Assembly: GCF_028583425.1 (NCBI RefSeq)
Contig: NC_072802.1
Coordinates: forward strand, 19,663,926 to 19,727,925
Source: Eublepharis macularius
Lineage: Eukaryota; Chordata; Lepidosauria; Squamata; Eublepharidae
Length of the DNA stretch: 64,000 nt
Direction of reading: 5' to 3'
The notes beneath the pieces were generated by a model, which did no database searches, had not been told where the DNA came from, and worked only from the letters and a program-made list of their open reading frames with translations. Shown piece by piece: positions 1-9,975 of this stretch. Position numbers and translations under genes: made by a program. The number at the start of each line of letters is the position of its first letter. Position 1 is the first letter of the stretch.

Positions 1-433
1 TTCGAATTCACGTGTATTAAAGGGGAGGGGATCTGAAAAGCAAACCCCTCGAAATCTGCTTTGGGAAGCGCCCTGCCCGAGACGTCCCTTCGGGGATATA
101 AACGCGCAGGACATAAATAAAAACAGCTTTTTAAAATCTGTAAAAGGGACTTCCCCGCTGCAACCGCTTCCGAAGTGAGATTCTGGGGACGTCTTTTGGG
201 CAGCTAACATACCACAAGGATCGATCCGAAATATAGAGACTGGCAAATCAATCAGAAACTGCTTCCTCGGGTCTGAAAGCAGGCGCACACACGTGCTAGC
301 AGTAGGAACGGAACGGGCTTCGGTTGGAAAAAGAAATATAAGTCTCCGGAAAATCAGGGACCCTTCTGCAGGTGAAGAATGGAGAATGATAAAGGGGGGG
401 AGGGTCACATCTTGGGAGGGGGATTATTTAAGA

Positions 434-480
434 AATCCTAATCGGATTTACTCAGAAGTAAATCCCATTTCTCCAATGGA
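434..480. repeat. short palindromic interspersed repeat (family E), fragment
   Basis: The stretch contains ACTCAGAAGTAAATCCCAT followed by CCAATGGA. The same ACTCAGAAGTAAGTCCCATTG-type core, or its complement, recurs near 11888, 19700, 21575, 22840 and 53985. The core is nearly self-complementary. It is probably a tiny MITE remnant; its class is unknown. Confidence 0.5.
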
Positions 481-1839
481 GCTCACTTCCTTGAAATTTT
501 GAAAGGCTTTTTAAAAAAACGTTTGCCGTCCTAGAGAGCCTACAGTGCCATCCCAAATCCTTCTAAGGACCACTGACTGTATTGGACTTAGAAGGTTGCT
601 GACTCCGTTTAGAACTGAGAGTCTGGACGGCCAAGCCGACAGTTGAGCATCTTTTCCGATTCTGAAAGTTCTCGCTCACCAGAGTCCCTGCAAACTTCTG
701 CCATAGAGAAATCTAGTAAAGTGCCACCGAACTCTTTTTTCAAAAAAGGAAGAAACGGCAATAACGGCAAACAAATGGTACGAGAGGTAACACCAGAGCT
801 GGATCTCACATCCGCAGGAGCACCGACTGACCCCTGAATTTTTCCAGTGCGATTTCTGAACTGCCTCCACAGGTCTGTTGGCTAAAGAAAGCCACACCTG
901 GGGAAGCCTCGGAGGCTCCCGCGACGCGCCACGGGACCCGGGAGCTCAGCCTGCTCTCACCGGCGCCTGCGTTTGAACTTTGGGGCCGAAGAGTTCCAGT
1001 CCAAGGGCATTCCTGTAATCTTTCCAGGGCCTTCTAAAGCGGCTTTTATTTGTGTCTTTTGCAGGCAAACCCATTGCAAGCGATTAGAAGGTGCAACGAA
1101 AGGGAGGAAGAATGTGATGGGATGGGACACAGAACCCAGCAGTCTACAAAAACACTCCGGCTTTCAGACGGACAAATATACACCCGAAAATCTCGAGGGT
1201 GGGATCCTGCACCCTGCGCCCCAGGAAGGGAGCTCCGACTGACCAAAGAGTCTGCTGGAATAAATTGCCCCTGGACTCTTGCTTAGTTTTGCTGCTGCAG
1301 AGTAACAAGGCTACCCCCCCCCCCCATTCTTGAGACTGGTTATTTTCTTGGGGAAGAGGGAAACAGTAAAATGCCAGATCCAGCCCCTTGCAAAATGGGT
1401 CCCCAACCACTTCCGCTGCCTCCCCGCCCCCCCTACAAAGACGCTTCCCCCTCCCTCCCTTCCCTAAATACCCCGAAACGGTAACATCGCAACGTGAGAA
1501 TGCACATTCCCAGCACTCCTTTTTCCATGCGTTTGCGCTGGAGGGGGGAGGAGGGGGAAGCAGCCCATGAGCGGCGAATCCCTCCCTTACACCTGGGGTG
1601 GGGGGAGCAGTTTAGAAGAGGAGAAATGCTCGTTACCTTCGCCATCGCCTCTGCCAAGGTGGGGAGCCGCCTCTGTCCCGCGCGGAGAACCGGCTCGCAA
1701 GGGGGAGGGGGACTTGTGCTAAGGGGGTGGGGGGAGATCTTTTGCTTCTTGTCCTCAGCCTGCCGCTTGAATGGCAGGAGGCTGCCTCTCCGCCGCCAGA
1801 AAGACCCAGCGGTCTTTTTCGAAGGCAAAGAAAGGGGGG

Positions 1840-1878
1840 AATTAATTTCTGCTAATTGGCTAATTTCTATTGCTAATG
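1840..1878. promoter_or_regulatory. cluster of homeodomain-type TAAT/ATTA motifs
   Basis: Within 39 bases lie AATTAATTTC, GCTAATTGGCTAATTTC and TTGCTAATGC, giving several TAAT/ATTA cores on the edge of a CpG-rich stretch. Homeodomain proteins bind TAAT cores. Whether this is an enhancer is inference, and no footprint can be seen from sequence alone. Confidence 0.35.
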
Positions 1879-1989
1879 CTCCCCAAACCTGCCTGCCTCC
1901 CCTCCTCTCCTCCGCCACGACCTGGGTCAAAAGAAGCCTTCCAGTGTGCAGTTTGGGGAAGGTGGGGGGGGGATACTTTGCTGCTCCGA

Positions 1990-2460
1990 GAGAATCGCCC
2001 CGGCTGCCCAACGGGAGAGCGGGGCACACTTGCGCTCCTGCTCCAGAAACAGTTAAGCTCTCCTCCTTCTCTGCCGCCCGCCCCGCGGCCTTTCCAGGCT
2101 CCCTTGGCCGGCTCTGGGCTGCTTTCCCACCCGGCGCCGCTTCCAGCCGGCCCTGCCTGGCAAGTGAACTTGGGCCGAGAGGTGAACTTTTCTGCCGCGA
2201 GGTCACGACCCACCTCGCTGCCTACCGCGGGCAGCTCCGGGCTGCAGTCAGCCCAGCCGAAACTGCCGGCCTCGCCTGCCGTGGCCCAGGGCTGGGAAAG
2301 CTGCAGCCCGCCGGCCCGGAGCTGCTTTCCCCGCCAGGAGGGCGGCCGAGCCAGAAGGCAGCCCGCCTCGGAGAAGAGCTGCCGGGCTTCCTCGGCGGCC
2401 AACTGCGCCTCTCCGGAACTGGCACCCCGGGAAGGGGGCCCGGGCATGACCAGACCCAGA
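1990..2460. promoter_or_regulatory. upstream CpG-rich island
   Basis: High GC with frequent CpG (CGCCCGCCCCGCGGCC-like blocks) stands out from the more AT-rich flanks. It lies about 4.5 kb upstream of the POU3F4 start. It could be an alternative promoter, the promoter of a noncoding transcript, or an unmethylated enhancer. No start site can be assigned. Confidence 0.5.
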
Positions 2461-3116
2461 GCCGCTTCGCTCCAGCACCCCCCACCAAGCAATTATTGTT
2501 TGGGGGCTCCATACCACTACTCCTCTCCGTCTGCACGCATCTGTTTGCATCTGTGTGTATAACTCGTTGCTCTCTGTTTCGTTACACACGTGTATGTGTT
2601 CCAAGAAAACTGCTTTATAAAAAATTACAATTATACCATTTCGGAAGGTCACGGCTGTCTGAGCTCCTTGGGTGTTGGTACAGGTGGAGATGCGCGACGA
2701 GCTCAGGGTGTGTGGACACAGCTGCACACACAAATTCTGGGCTCATTGTGTCTCTGGGCATAGTTGTGTATACATACACACACATATATTCTGGGCTCAC
2801 CAGATACAGGTGTCCTGCACACACAGGGAGACTAAGTACCGTAAAAGGAAAGGATTTTGTATCCAGTAGAACTGCGTTGTGCTGAATGCATTAAAAACCG
2901 CAAACCTCTCCAGGAAAAAAATGCCCTTCTGCTCATGGCAGAGAGTTGCTGTTGATAGATTTTTCCCCCCTCTTCCCCTCCACAATAGCAATCGCCACTT
3001 CTAAAAGCTGCCCGAGTGTCCTTAAAGAGCTCCATCAATAGTTCCAAAAAAAAAATCCCTTTGCCAAGAGTGTGTTGGAAGGGTTGAGAGAAAACCTTAT
3101 TTTGACACCTCCTGAG

Positions 3117-3150
3117 CAACAAACAAACAAACACACAAACAAACAAACAA
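3117..3150. repeat. (CAAA)n microsatellite
   Basis: Nearly perfect CAAA repeats with one CACA interruption. No other content. Confidence 0.85.
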
Positions 3151-5089
3151 GCGATTCCCTCTATTTGGAGCGACTTCTGGGTGCCCTTAAGCAAAACCGT
3201 CGGTTTTGTGGCTTTATTCATGTTGGAGACGGAGCAAGAAGAGGAGGGCGGGTGCGGGGAGCGGGAGAACAGATATGAAAATAAAGTTATTCCTTCGAGA
3301 GGAACAAAGTGCGGAGAGCCAAAAGCACTTTAGACAAAATAGATTCGGCTTCCTTTTTTTTTCTTTCAAGGGCCAGCTCATCGGCCAGAACACAAACTCG
3401 GTGCATTTCTTTTTCTTACAAAAATAAGAATAACGGCTTCTCGGAGCCTCTGCAAAATAAGTTACAAATTCTTGCAACAGTTGCTCTGCTAGCCCTGAAA
3501 AAGTAAAACTCTCCCATGTTCCGACGGGGTCGGCCTATTGAATGAGCTCCTTTTATTCTGCACGGGGCAATGGATTTGCGGCTCGGGGTCCCTCTTTTAT
3601 GCCTCTCGCTATGGAAACCCGGATCACGGGGAGAAATATGCGGGCCTGAATAAAGGCAAGCAGCAGAGAGGAGCGCTGGAGAGCGGCATCTGTTACACTC
3701 GGGAAGTTAGACTGACAGGAAAGAGCTAAAGAAACCCACTCCAGCAGATTAGGGGGCGAAAGCAGGAGGGGCGAACTCCCCGCAGATGAAAAACAGTCCA
3801 GCACCGGGGGGGGGGGAATAAATAACCCGGAGGATATTCTCCCCCCCCCCCAAATGGGGCGATTCCTTTCAGCACCATCTTCGTTTTCAGGCAGAAATGC
3901 GATTTTAAAAAATTCTCCATGTAGGCCTGATCTTTCATTCAATCTAGGGACTTTGGAAGAAAGCGGGGGGGGGGGGGGGAGGTTGCAAGGGACTTTGGAA
4001 GAAAGGGGGAGGGTTGCAAAGTTAGGTGGGCGCAAAGGGGCTTCTTACAAATCTTCTCTCCCCACCCCCACCCGAGCTCAAAACGAACCAGGGAAAAGCT
4101 GAACGGGCCCGTTTCCTCCTCAATCAGACGTCACCCGCACACCCCCAAGCACCCATTGATTTCAACGGGTCTTTCCAGGCGGAAAGGCAACATCAGATTC
4201 AGTCCACAGCCAACCGCCTTGCTTTGGGTCTTTTTGTGGATCGTTAGTTTTAGCCTAGCCACGACTGCGCCTCTCCCGCCCCGCCAAACCGCTTCTCTGA
4301 ATGAGAAAAGTTTCAGTGCAAGAAGCGGTTTTGCTTCTTGTAAGTTTCCAAAGTCAATTTCAGAAAGAGTTTGGGTTCGGATCCCAAAGGGTCTCGGGGC
4401 CCGGCGCTAGTGCCTGCCTCCTCTCTTGCGGGCAGCCTTTCTGGCCCATGCCCTCTGGGACCTCTCTGTGTTTTCCACCCCTTCTCTTGCCCCTCGGGGG
4501 AAGGACAGCGAGGGGTTCTACAGCCCCCGAAAACTCTCCCCAAAAGCACCCCATACACCCAGCCCCCACGACCTTGTGGATTGTTTTGTGGATCCAGCAA
4601 GGACCTCCGCCAAGAGCACCAGTAAGAGAGGAGAATCCAGTCTCTCAGCACAATCCGTTCGAAGACGCAGAGCAGCAGCGGGCCAACGCAACCCGCGCAA
4701 CCCTGAATGAAACCTGCCCAGCTTCTTCGTGATCCATATAATTTAACAGACTACAAACATTTTATTACAAACTTTTTTTTAAAAAGGCTTTCAAATTTCC
4801 AAACTCTTGCCCTCTGGATCAGGCTGGGCAAATCCTGAGATATTTTAAGCAGTCGGTTCATCCGGTTTTTTTTTTCTTTTTAGAAAAGGATGCAACTCAA
4901 AATAAGGAGAGGGAGGGGAGAGAGAGCGAGAGAGAGAGATGGGGGGAGCTCACCTTGTTTAGGGCGATATTTTCATTTTCTTGAGTTTTTTTCCCCCCTC
5001 CAGATCTGTCTTCCTAGAGAACTTAACGCCTTAATGACTTTCGGGTAGCTGCAAGCCTTCTTTTATTTCTGCTAAATATATGAAAATGT

Positions 5090-5097
5090 ATGCAAAT
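5090..5097 (+). promoter_or_regulatory. perfect POU octamer ATGCAAAT
   Basis: The octamer ATGCAAAT sits in an AT-rich stretch about 1.7 kb upstream of the POU3F4 start codon, followed by TTAAATC. POU proteins bind ATGCAAAT. It could mediate auto- or cross-regulation by POU factors, but one 8-mer can also occur by chance. Confidence 0.4.
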
Positions 5098-6132
5098 TTA
5101 AATCAAGCTTAACCTAGGAGCTCCTGCAATATATTTAATGGAATTTCAAACCAATAAGGGAACTGTGAGGCAGTCCTCCGCAAGTACAAATATAATTACG
5201 CAGCTAGGTTACCTCCGAAATTATGCACGGAAAGGTCATTTTTTTTCTAAACTTCAGAGATTTTTTCCCCCCTTCCCCTTTCCTATGGTATTAGGGTTTA
5301 ATTTTCTCAGCTGGAGCACCACAACAAACCCGAAAGGCTCTCTGATTTCTCCTCCTTCGCTGAAGGTTGGAAAGATGAAACACACAATAGACTCTTACTT
5401 TCTCGATTCACAAAATGGATCGTGATTGAACTTGAAGGCAGAGACCCCGGCCATTCTCATTCTCTCCCTCCCCCCTCCCCAACCATTTTTCATTGTTTCA
5501 CCTATTTTTGATTTGCCAGGTCCTGTTCGGACACAAAGCAACGTGTTTACGTATTTTTAAAAGACCCTCGCAAACCTAACAGGGTGTTAAAAAATAAGAA
5601 ATCTGGGATGTGCTCACGGCTGGGGGAGGGTTCGGCTCCGCTCTGATTTATTCAGCCGTGGTTTTTTTTTTTTTTTTAAACGCGTGTGTGTTTCCCGAAG
5701 AGGGAGGGGGCGAGCAGGCCAGCGCCAGCCCTTGAACTCCACGTCCCCGAGAAAGCAGGCGAGCTCCGCGCTCCCAGGCTGGCCAGACGGGTCGCCTTCC
5801 CGAGGCGCCCGTTCCTCGCAGGCTTCTGGAGGTCTCGGAAAGTTGCAGGACTCGGGGAAGGCGCGCTTCTCAAGCCGGAGAACGCCGAGGCTGGGCGAAG
5901 TCCGCCCCGCCGACAGGATTCTCAGGGCCCCGGCGGGACTGGCATCTCAGTCAGGCAACGGGTTAACTCCCGGTTTACCAACAAGCCCGGGGAACCCTCG
6001 CTGGGGCCGAGGCGGGATGCGGCACGGCAGGGAGAGGGGGGGGGGTGCTCCCATCGGCTCGGTCGAAGGCCCCCTTTCCTCCCCCAGAGGTTAAATCTCC
6101 CAATTACTTTCAGATTGCATCCAAAATGTTAA

Positions 6133-6158
6133 GGGGCGGCGGGGGGGGGTTGGGGGGG
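6133..6158 (+). promoter_or_regulatory. G-quadruplex-prone tract in promoter region
   Basis: Runs of four, nine and seven G separated by one to six bases lie about 610 bases upstream of the start codon. This satisfies the usual G3+N1-7 pattern for a G-quadruplex on the + strand. Function is not shown. Confidence 0.5.
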
Positions 6159-6206
6159 CATCCCTATCCAGTGTGCTAAGGAGAAGCTGTCAGCCTCAGA
6201 GGCAGG

Positions 6207-6213
6207 TATTTAA
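6207..6213 (+). promoter_or_regulatory. candidate TATA-like box (TATTTAA)
   Basis: TATTTAA occurs in an AT-rich island within GC-rich sequence about 560 bases upstream of the start codon. If used, it would place the transcription start near 6235-6245 and give a 5' UTR of about 530 bases. The alternative is a TATA-less start nearer the CCAAT boxes. Confidence 0.35.
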
Positions 6214-6459
6214 CCTCCCTTCGTCTCCCTCTCCTCTGTTTTGGAGGAGGAAGGGGGGGCTCTACCTGGAATTAATCACTACAAATTTAAACCATGCCCA
6301 GCCCCCTCCCCCCGCTCGCCAGGCCCCCTCCGTCCCCCTCCCGCTCTCCTAGCAAGAGCTGAGAAGGGAAGGGCGAGCCCGGCTGCTCGGAGGGCTGCAG
6401 CGCGCGAGGGGTTAATTCCCAGCCCCCGCCCCGGACCGCCCCCTCCGCCGCGCTGGCAG

Positions 6460-6614
6460 CCAATGAGGCCCCGCGACGGATTCACTTCCTGCTTCCACAC
6501 CGGCCGCGCCTTAACCCCTTCGGCCCCCCGGCCGCCCGCCTCCTCTGCCGGCCGGGCTCGGCAGCGGCGTCGCCTGCGATTGGCTGGTCCGGCGGGAGGG
6601 GGCGGCGGGATTGG
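6460..6614. promoter_or_regulatory. three CCAAT boxes in proximal promoter
   Basis: CCAAT at 6460-6464 is on the + strand. Inverted ATTGG boxes lie at 6579-6583 and 6610-6614, all in CpG-rich DNA 150-310 bases upstream of the start codon. Two inverted boxes 31 bases apart are typical of NF-Y-bound promoters. If these are promoter elements, transcription would start downstream of them and the TATTTAA at 6207 would not be used. Confidence 0.55.
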
Positions 6615-6725
6615 CCGTGGGGGCTGTCGGTCGGCGCTCGGCGGCGGCTGGGGCTCCCTTTCGGCTGGTGGATGTCAAAGGCTGGCGGCGGCTGCCTGCG
6701 CAGCATTCGCGCGAGCCGGGGGGGA

Positions 6726-6757
<32 letters not shown>

Positions 6758-6768
6758 TCGGCAGCAGG

Positions 6769-7872
6769 ATGGCCACGGCCGCCTCCAACCCCTACAGCCT
6801 GCTGGGCTCGGGCGCGCTGGTGCACGGCGGCGAGGCGGCGGGCATGCAGCAGGGGAGCCCCTTCCGCGGCGCGCCCAAACTTCTGCAAAGTGACTACTTG
6901 CAAGGCGTGCCCAGCAACGGGCATCCGCTGGGCCACCACTGGGTGACCAGCCTGAGCGACGCGGGGCCCTGGGCGGCCTCGCTGGGCGGCGGCGGCGGCG
7001 GCGGCGGGGAGCAGCCCGACGTCAAGCCCGGCCGCGAGGACCTGCAGCTGGGCGCGCTGCTGCACCACCGCGGCGGCCACCCCTCGCCCCACCAGCCGCC
7101 CGCCTGGGGCGCCAGCCCGGCGCACAGCAACGCGGCGCTGGCCTCCAACGTCTACGCGCAGGCCGGCTTCGCGGTGGGCGGCATGCTGGAGCACGGCGGC
7201 CTGACCCCGCCGCCGCCGCCGCCGCCGGCCGCCGTGACGCCGCAGGGGCTGCACCCGGGGCTGCGCGGCGAGGCGCCGGCCGAGCACGGCGAGCTGGGCG
7301 GCCCGCACTGCGCCGAGCACTCGGACGAGGAGACGCCCACGTCGGACGAGCTGGAGCAGTTCGCCAAGCAGTTCAAGCAGCGGCGCATCAAGCTGGGCTT
7401 CACGCAGGCCGACGTGGGGCTGGCGCTGGGCACCCTGTACGGCAACGTCTTCTCGCAGACCACCATCTGCCGCTTCGAGGCCCTGCAGCTCAGCTTCAAG
7501 AACATGTGCAAGCTCAAGCCGCTGCTGAACAAGTGGCTCGAGGAGGCCGACTCCTCCACCGGCAGCCCCACCAGCATCGACAAGATCGCCGCGCAGGGCC
7601 GCAAGCGCAAGAAGCGCACCTCCATCGAGGTGAGCGTCAAGGGCGTGCTGGAGACGCACTTTCTGAAATGCCCCAAGCCGGCCGCCCAGGAGATCTCCTC
7701 GCTGGCCGACAGCCTGCAGCTCGAGAAGGAGGTCGTGCGCGTCTGGTTCTGCAACCGGCGGCAGAAGGAGAAGCGCATGACGCCGCCCGGGGAGCCGCCG
7801 CCGCCGCCGCCGCCGCCCCACGAGGTCTACTCGCACAGTGTCAAAACGGACGCCTCTTGCCACGACCTTTGA
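6769..7872 (+). CDS. POU3F4: POU domain class 3 transcription factor 4 (Brn-4)
   Basis: This 367-residue, single-exon gene encodes a nuclear sequence-specific transcription factor. The family binds octamer-like DNA through two linked domains, and POU3F4 acts in neural tube, inner-ear mesenchyme and pancreatic cells; loss of the human X-linked gene causes deafness DFNX2. The POU-specific domain is about residues 187-261 and the homeodomain about 279-338, with the WFCN recognition-helix signature at 326-329 and a basic RKRKKR stretch at 278-283. The N-terminus ([10 protein letters not shown]), the GSPFR and [22 protein letters not shown] blocks (29-58) and the C-terminus ending SCHDL separate it from POU3F1, F2 and F3. 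The start has a strong Kozak context (A at -3, G at +4) and matches the family start. Odd features are an eight-Gly run (73-80), seven Pro (147-153) and eight Pro (343-350), which the mammalian orthologue lacks, and almost all codons ending in G or C. Length is close to the roughly 361 residues of mammals. The gene looks intact and functional. Confidence 0.97.
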   Translation: MATAASNPYSLLGSGALVHGGEAAGMQQGSPFRGAPKLLQSDYLQGVPSNGHPLGHHWVTSLSDAGPWAASLGGGGGGGGEQPDVKPGREDLQLGALLHHRGGHPSPHQPPAWGASPAHSNAALASNVYAQAGFAVGGMLEHGGLTPPPPPPPAAVTPQGLHPGLRGEAPAEHGELGGPHCAEHSDEETPTSDELEQFAKQFKQRRIKLGFTQADVGLALGTLYGNVFSQTTICRFEALQLSFKNMCKLKPLLNKWLEEADSSTGSPTSIDKIAAQGRKRKKRTSIEVSVKGVLETHFLKCPKPAAQEISSLADSLQLEKEVVRVWFCNRRQKEKRMTPPGEPPPPPPPPHEVYSHSVKTDASCHDL

Positions 7873-7923
7873 CTAGGGACGGACCCGCGCGCGGAGCTTT
7901 GGGGGTGACCATTTCCCTTTTTT

Positions 7924-7973
7924 AATTATTATTATAATATTATTATTATATTATTATTATTATTTTTATTATT
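7924..7973 (+). repeat. (ATT)n-rich tract in 3' UTR
   Basis: Imperfect ATT/TATT repeats lie about 50 bases after the stop codon. They resemble AU-rich sequence in the transcript and may affect stability, or may be a simple microsatellite. Confidence 0.7.
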
Positions 7974-8496
7974 TGCCGGTCGGCCAGATCTTCCGCCCTT
8001 CCTTCGCCAGGATTCGGCGCCTTCTGTTCACGACCCCGCCAGAAGCCCCCGGTCGCATCCGCAGGTTCCCTCGCCAGGAGGGGGGGACGGGCAGGCGAGC
8101 TCTTCCCTCGCGGGCAGCCTAGAGACCTATCGATATAGAGATATATACATTTTATATACATATTTTATTTGGCCTCTGTTCGCTTTTCCGCCTTCCTCTC
8201 TCCGGTATAGCTCAAGGCTCCCCCCCCCCTTTAAACAAACAAAATCTCTCTACGTTTCTTTCAAAGACAAGACGTGCCTATCTGCTTAACCTTTCAGCGC
8301 CTTGGTCAGATGCGGGATGTTTCAGTCGAGGACTCGTGTGCGTTGCCAGTTCTGGGCAGGAGGCTTCAGGTCTGTCGGCGGAGGCCTTTCAAGGGGGTTT
8401 GGGGGAGGGGGCTGTTCCAGCGTTTTTCGATCTAAAAGTGGGGCTGAGCTGATCGTTGCCCATCCACTCCCTTCTTCCTATTTTTGCTTTTTTAAC

Positions 8497-8502
8497 AATA
8501 AA
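8497..8502 (+). terminator. candidate poly(A) signal AATAAA (proximal)
   Basis: AATAAA lies about 625 bases after the stop codon, but is followed by A/G-rich rather than GT-rich sequence. It is a weak candidate for a short transcript. Confidence 0.3.
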
Positions 8503-9661
8503 AAAATGGAGGCGGGGGGGATTTAGGGGAATAGATGCCCCCCAGGAGAACCAGAGAGGCAGGTGTCCGACCCCTCCCCGCGTTTGTTTTGCTTCTTGGA
8601 AATAACTTTCCGTCGATATCCAACATCCAAATGCCCCCCTCCCCCCAAACCCTCCCCGATCTCCCCAGCCCGCTTTGGCTTCTCCAAATGAAGGGCAGGG
8701 GTCCCCAGAAACGTCGCCAGCAGACTGGACCGAAAGCCTCCGTTTCCCTGCCGGCTCTTCTCGCCTTCCGAAGCCGCGGTGGCTGCCCGCTTTGGCGCTG
8801 GGGCCAGCCGAGTGTCCTTGCGCAAATTGGGCAGGATTTGGGACGGGTTGGGATGAGGGAGCCGAGCCTGGAGGCAGGGAACCGGCGCCTTTGCCCAGGC
8901 GAGGAGACGCCAGAGCGGATCGACGTTCTCTTGTGCTTAAGTGCCAAACGAAAGGAAATCCAGCTTTATTTTGCTTTCAGATGGTTAATTTTTTGCCGGC
9001 CGCCCCAGCTGGCATAGGAAGTAGCTTTGCTGCATTTGTGCGTGTGTGTGTGTGTTTACAAAGACGCACGCATTGGGGAGGGGGGTGTAGACACACGCTC
9101 GCTGTACAAACAGCCTTCTGGTGCATTGTCTGTCTAGAGACTATATAGAGACCCACAATAGGTATATTTACATGGATACATATTTGATCGAGATGCACCG
9201 AAACATACGCAAACATGCATTGATCGCAAGTATCCGTGTCTGTCTTTTAGAGAACTAATAACAAATAGAAATCAGCAAATTAACCGCCGCCCCCCCTTCA
9301 TGTGTATGAAAAGCCCCATCCTTATGCATCTGCTTCCTTGGAAGGGAGGAAATAGGTTGCCGATTTAATTGCAGAAAAAGAATTTCCTCGGGTTTCTTTT
9401 TCTCTTTTTTAAACCTCCCATCCCACTTTTCCAGCCTCACAATTTTCTATCTGGACATGTCTATTTTCTCCCAGAAATCTTCAATATGTGCGAATAGATC
9501 CCAACACTGAAGACCCCGCTTTTTCTCTGCCAACTTTATATTAAAAACAAAACCACAAAAAAATCCTTGTACAGTTTTGTATATTCTAAACGTTTTTTGG
9601 GACGTTATTAATTTAAAAGAAGAAAAGATCATTTAGATTATTCATTTAGTAACTGATGTAT

Positions 9662-9755
9662 AATAAACGCTATTTTCATTAAAGGTTGCTTTTTTCAACT
9701 ATTTTATTCCAAAATTGCCTATCGCAGTTGCCGACAATTATTTATTTTCAATAAA
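9662..9755 (+). terminator. two candidate poly(A) signals
   Basis: AATAAA occurs at 9662-9667 and 9750-9755 in an AT-rich stretch. T-rich sequence follows the first (TTGCTTTTTTC). Either could end the POU3F4 transcript. Confidence 0.35.
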
Positions 9756-9946
9756 TTCCGCATTATGTTTAAAAAAAGTAAAAATTAAAAAAAAAATACC
9801 CGAAGCGGCTGTCGAAAGGAAGGAAGGCTTAAGAGGAAAAAAAATGATACGCTTGTGATGTTTGACTGTCAACCACTTTTAGTCGAGGGGGGTTTATATT
9901 GACGCAATATTTTATTGTTGTAAAGACACACACAAAAAAGGTTCTA

Positions 9947-9952
9947 AATAAA
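9947..9952 (+). terminator. candidate distal poly(A) signal AATAAA
   Basis: AATAAA is followed within 20-50 bases by TGTTGCGTTATTTGTTTCGG, a T/G-rich stretch of the kind expected downstream of a cleavage site. This is the best-supported end of the POU3F4 transcript in the window. Confidence 0.45.
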
Positions 9953-9975
9953 ACGTTTTTACAAATTTAAAAAAA

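Larger units (their letters stand above)
1..5690. other. 5' flank of POU3F4, no gene seen
   Basis: This stretch has no coding region I can support. Long open frames between about 1430 and 2890 on both strands follow from high GC and lack any recognisable domain. It is nearly free of interspersed repeats, apart from a short palindromic repeat near 434-480. It is rich in homopolymeric G and C runs (for example 1314-1324, 3808-3818, 3841-3851, 3965-3979). Low repeat density upstream of a developmental transcription factor suggests regulatory constraint; that is inference. Confidence 0.6.
5690..7880. promoter_or_regulatory. CpG island spanning promoter and gene of POU3F4
   Basis: CpG dinucleotides and GC content rise sharply from about 5690 and fall after the stop codon at 7872. 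The island covers the presumed promoter, 5' UTR and the whole coding sequence. CpG islands over intronless developmental genes are typical and are often Polycomb targets in cells where the gene is silent; that role here is inference. Confidence 0.8.
7873..9975 (+). other. probable 3' UTR and immediate downstream region of POU3F4
   Basis: Directly after the stop codon the sequence becomes mixed and then AT-rich, with no interspersed repeats and no coding signal. Several AATAAA hexamers occur, the last at 9947 followed by a T/G-rich stretch. A transcript ending at about 9.97 kb would have a 2.1 kb 3' UTR. The exact end is unknown. Confidence 0.5.

Noticed and set aside
1494..2885. 463-codon open frame and overlapping frames on both strands (1433-2885)
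   Set aside because: High GC depletes stop codons here. The frame has no recognisable domain, has long low-complexity stretches and overlaps equally long frames on the other strand.
6463..6768. In-frame upstream ATG giving an N-terminal extension of POU3F4
   Set aside because: The ATG at 6463 overlaps a CCAAT box, has a poor context (C at -3, A at +4) and leads through Arg/Gly/Ala low-complexity sequence. The start at 6769 matches the conserved family N-terminus and has a strong Kozak context.
6511..7863. 450-codon antisense frame over POU3F4
   Set aside because: It is the mirror of a GC3-saturated gene: long Arg/Leu/Gly/Ala-rich runs with no domain, expected when codon third positions are nearly all G or C.
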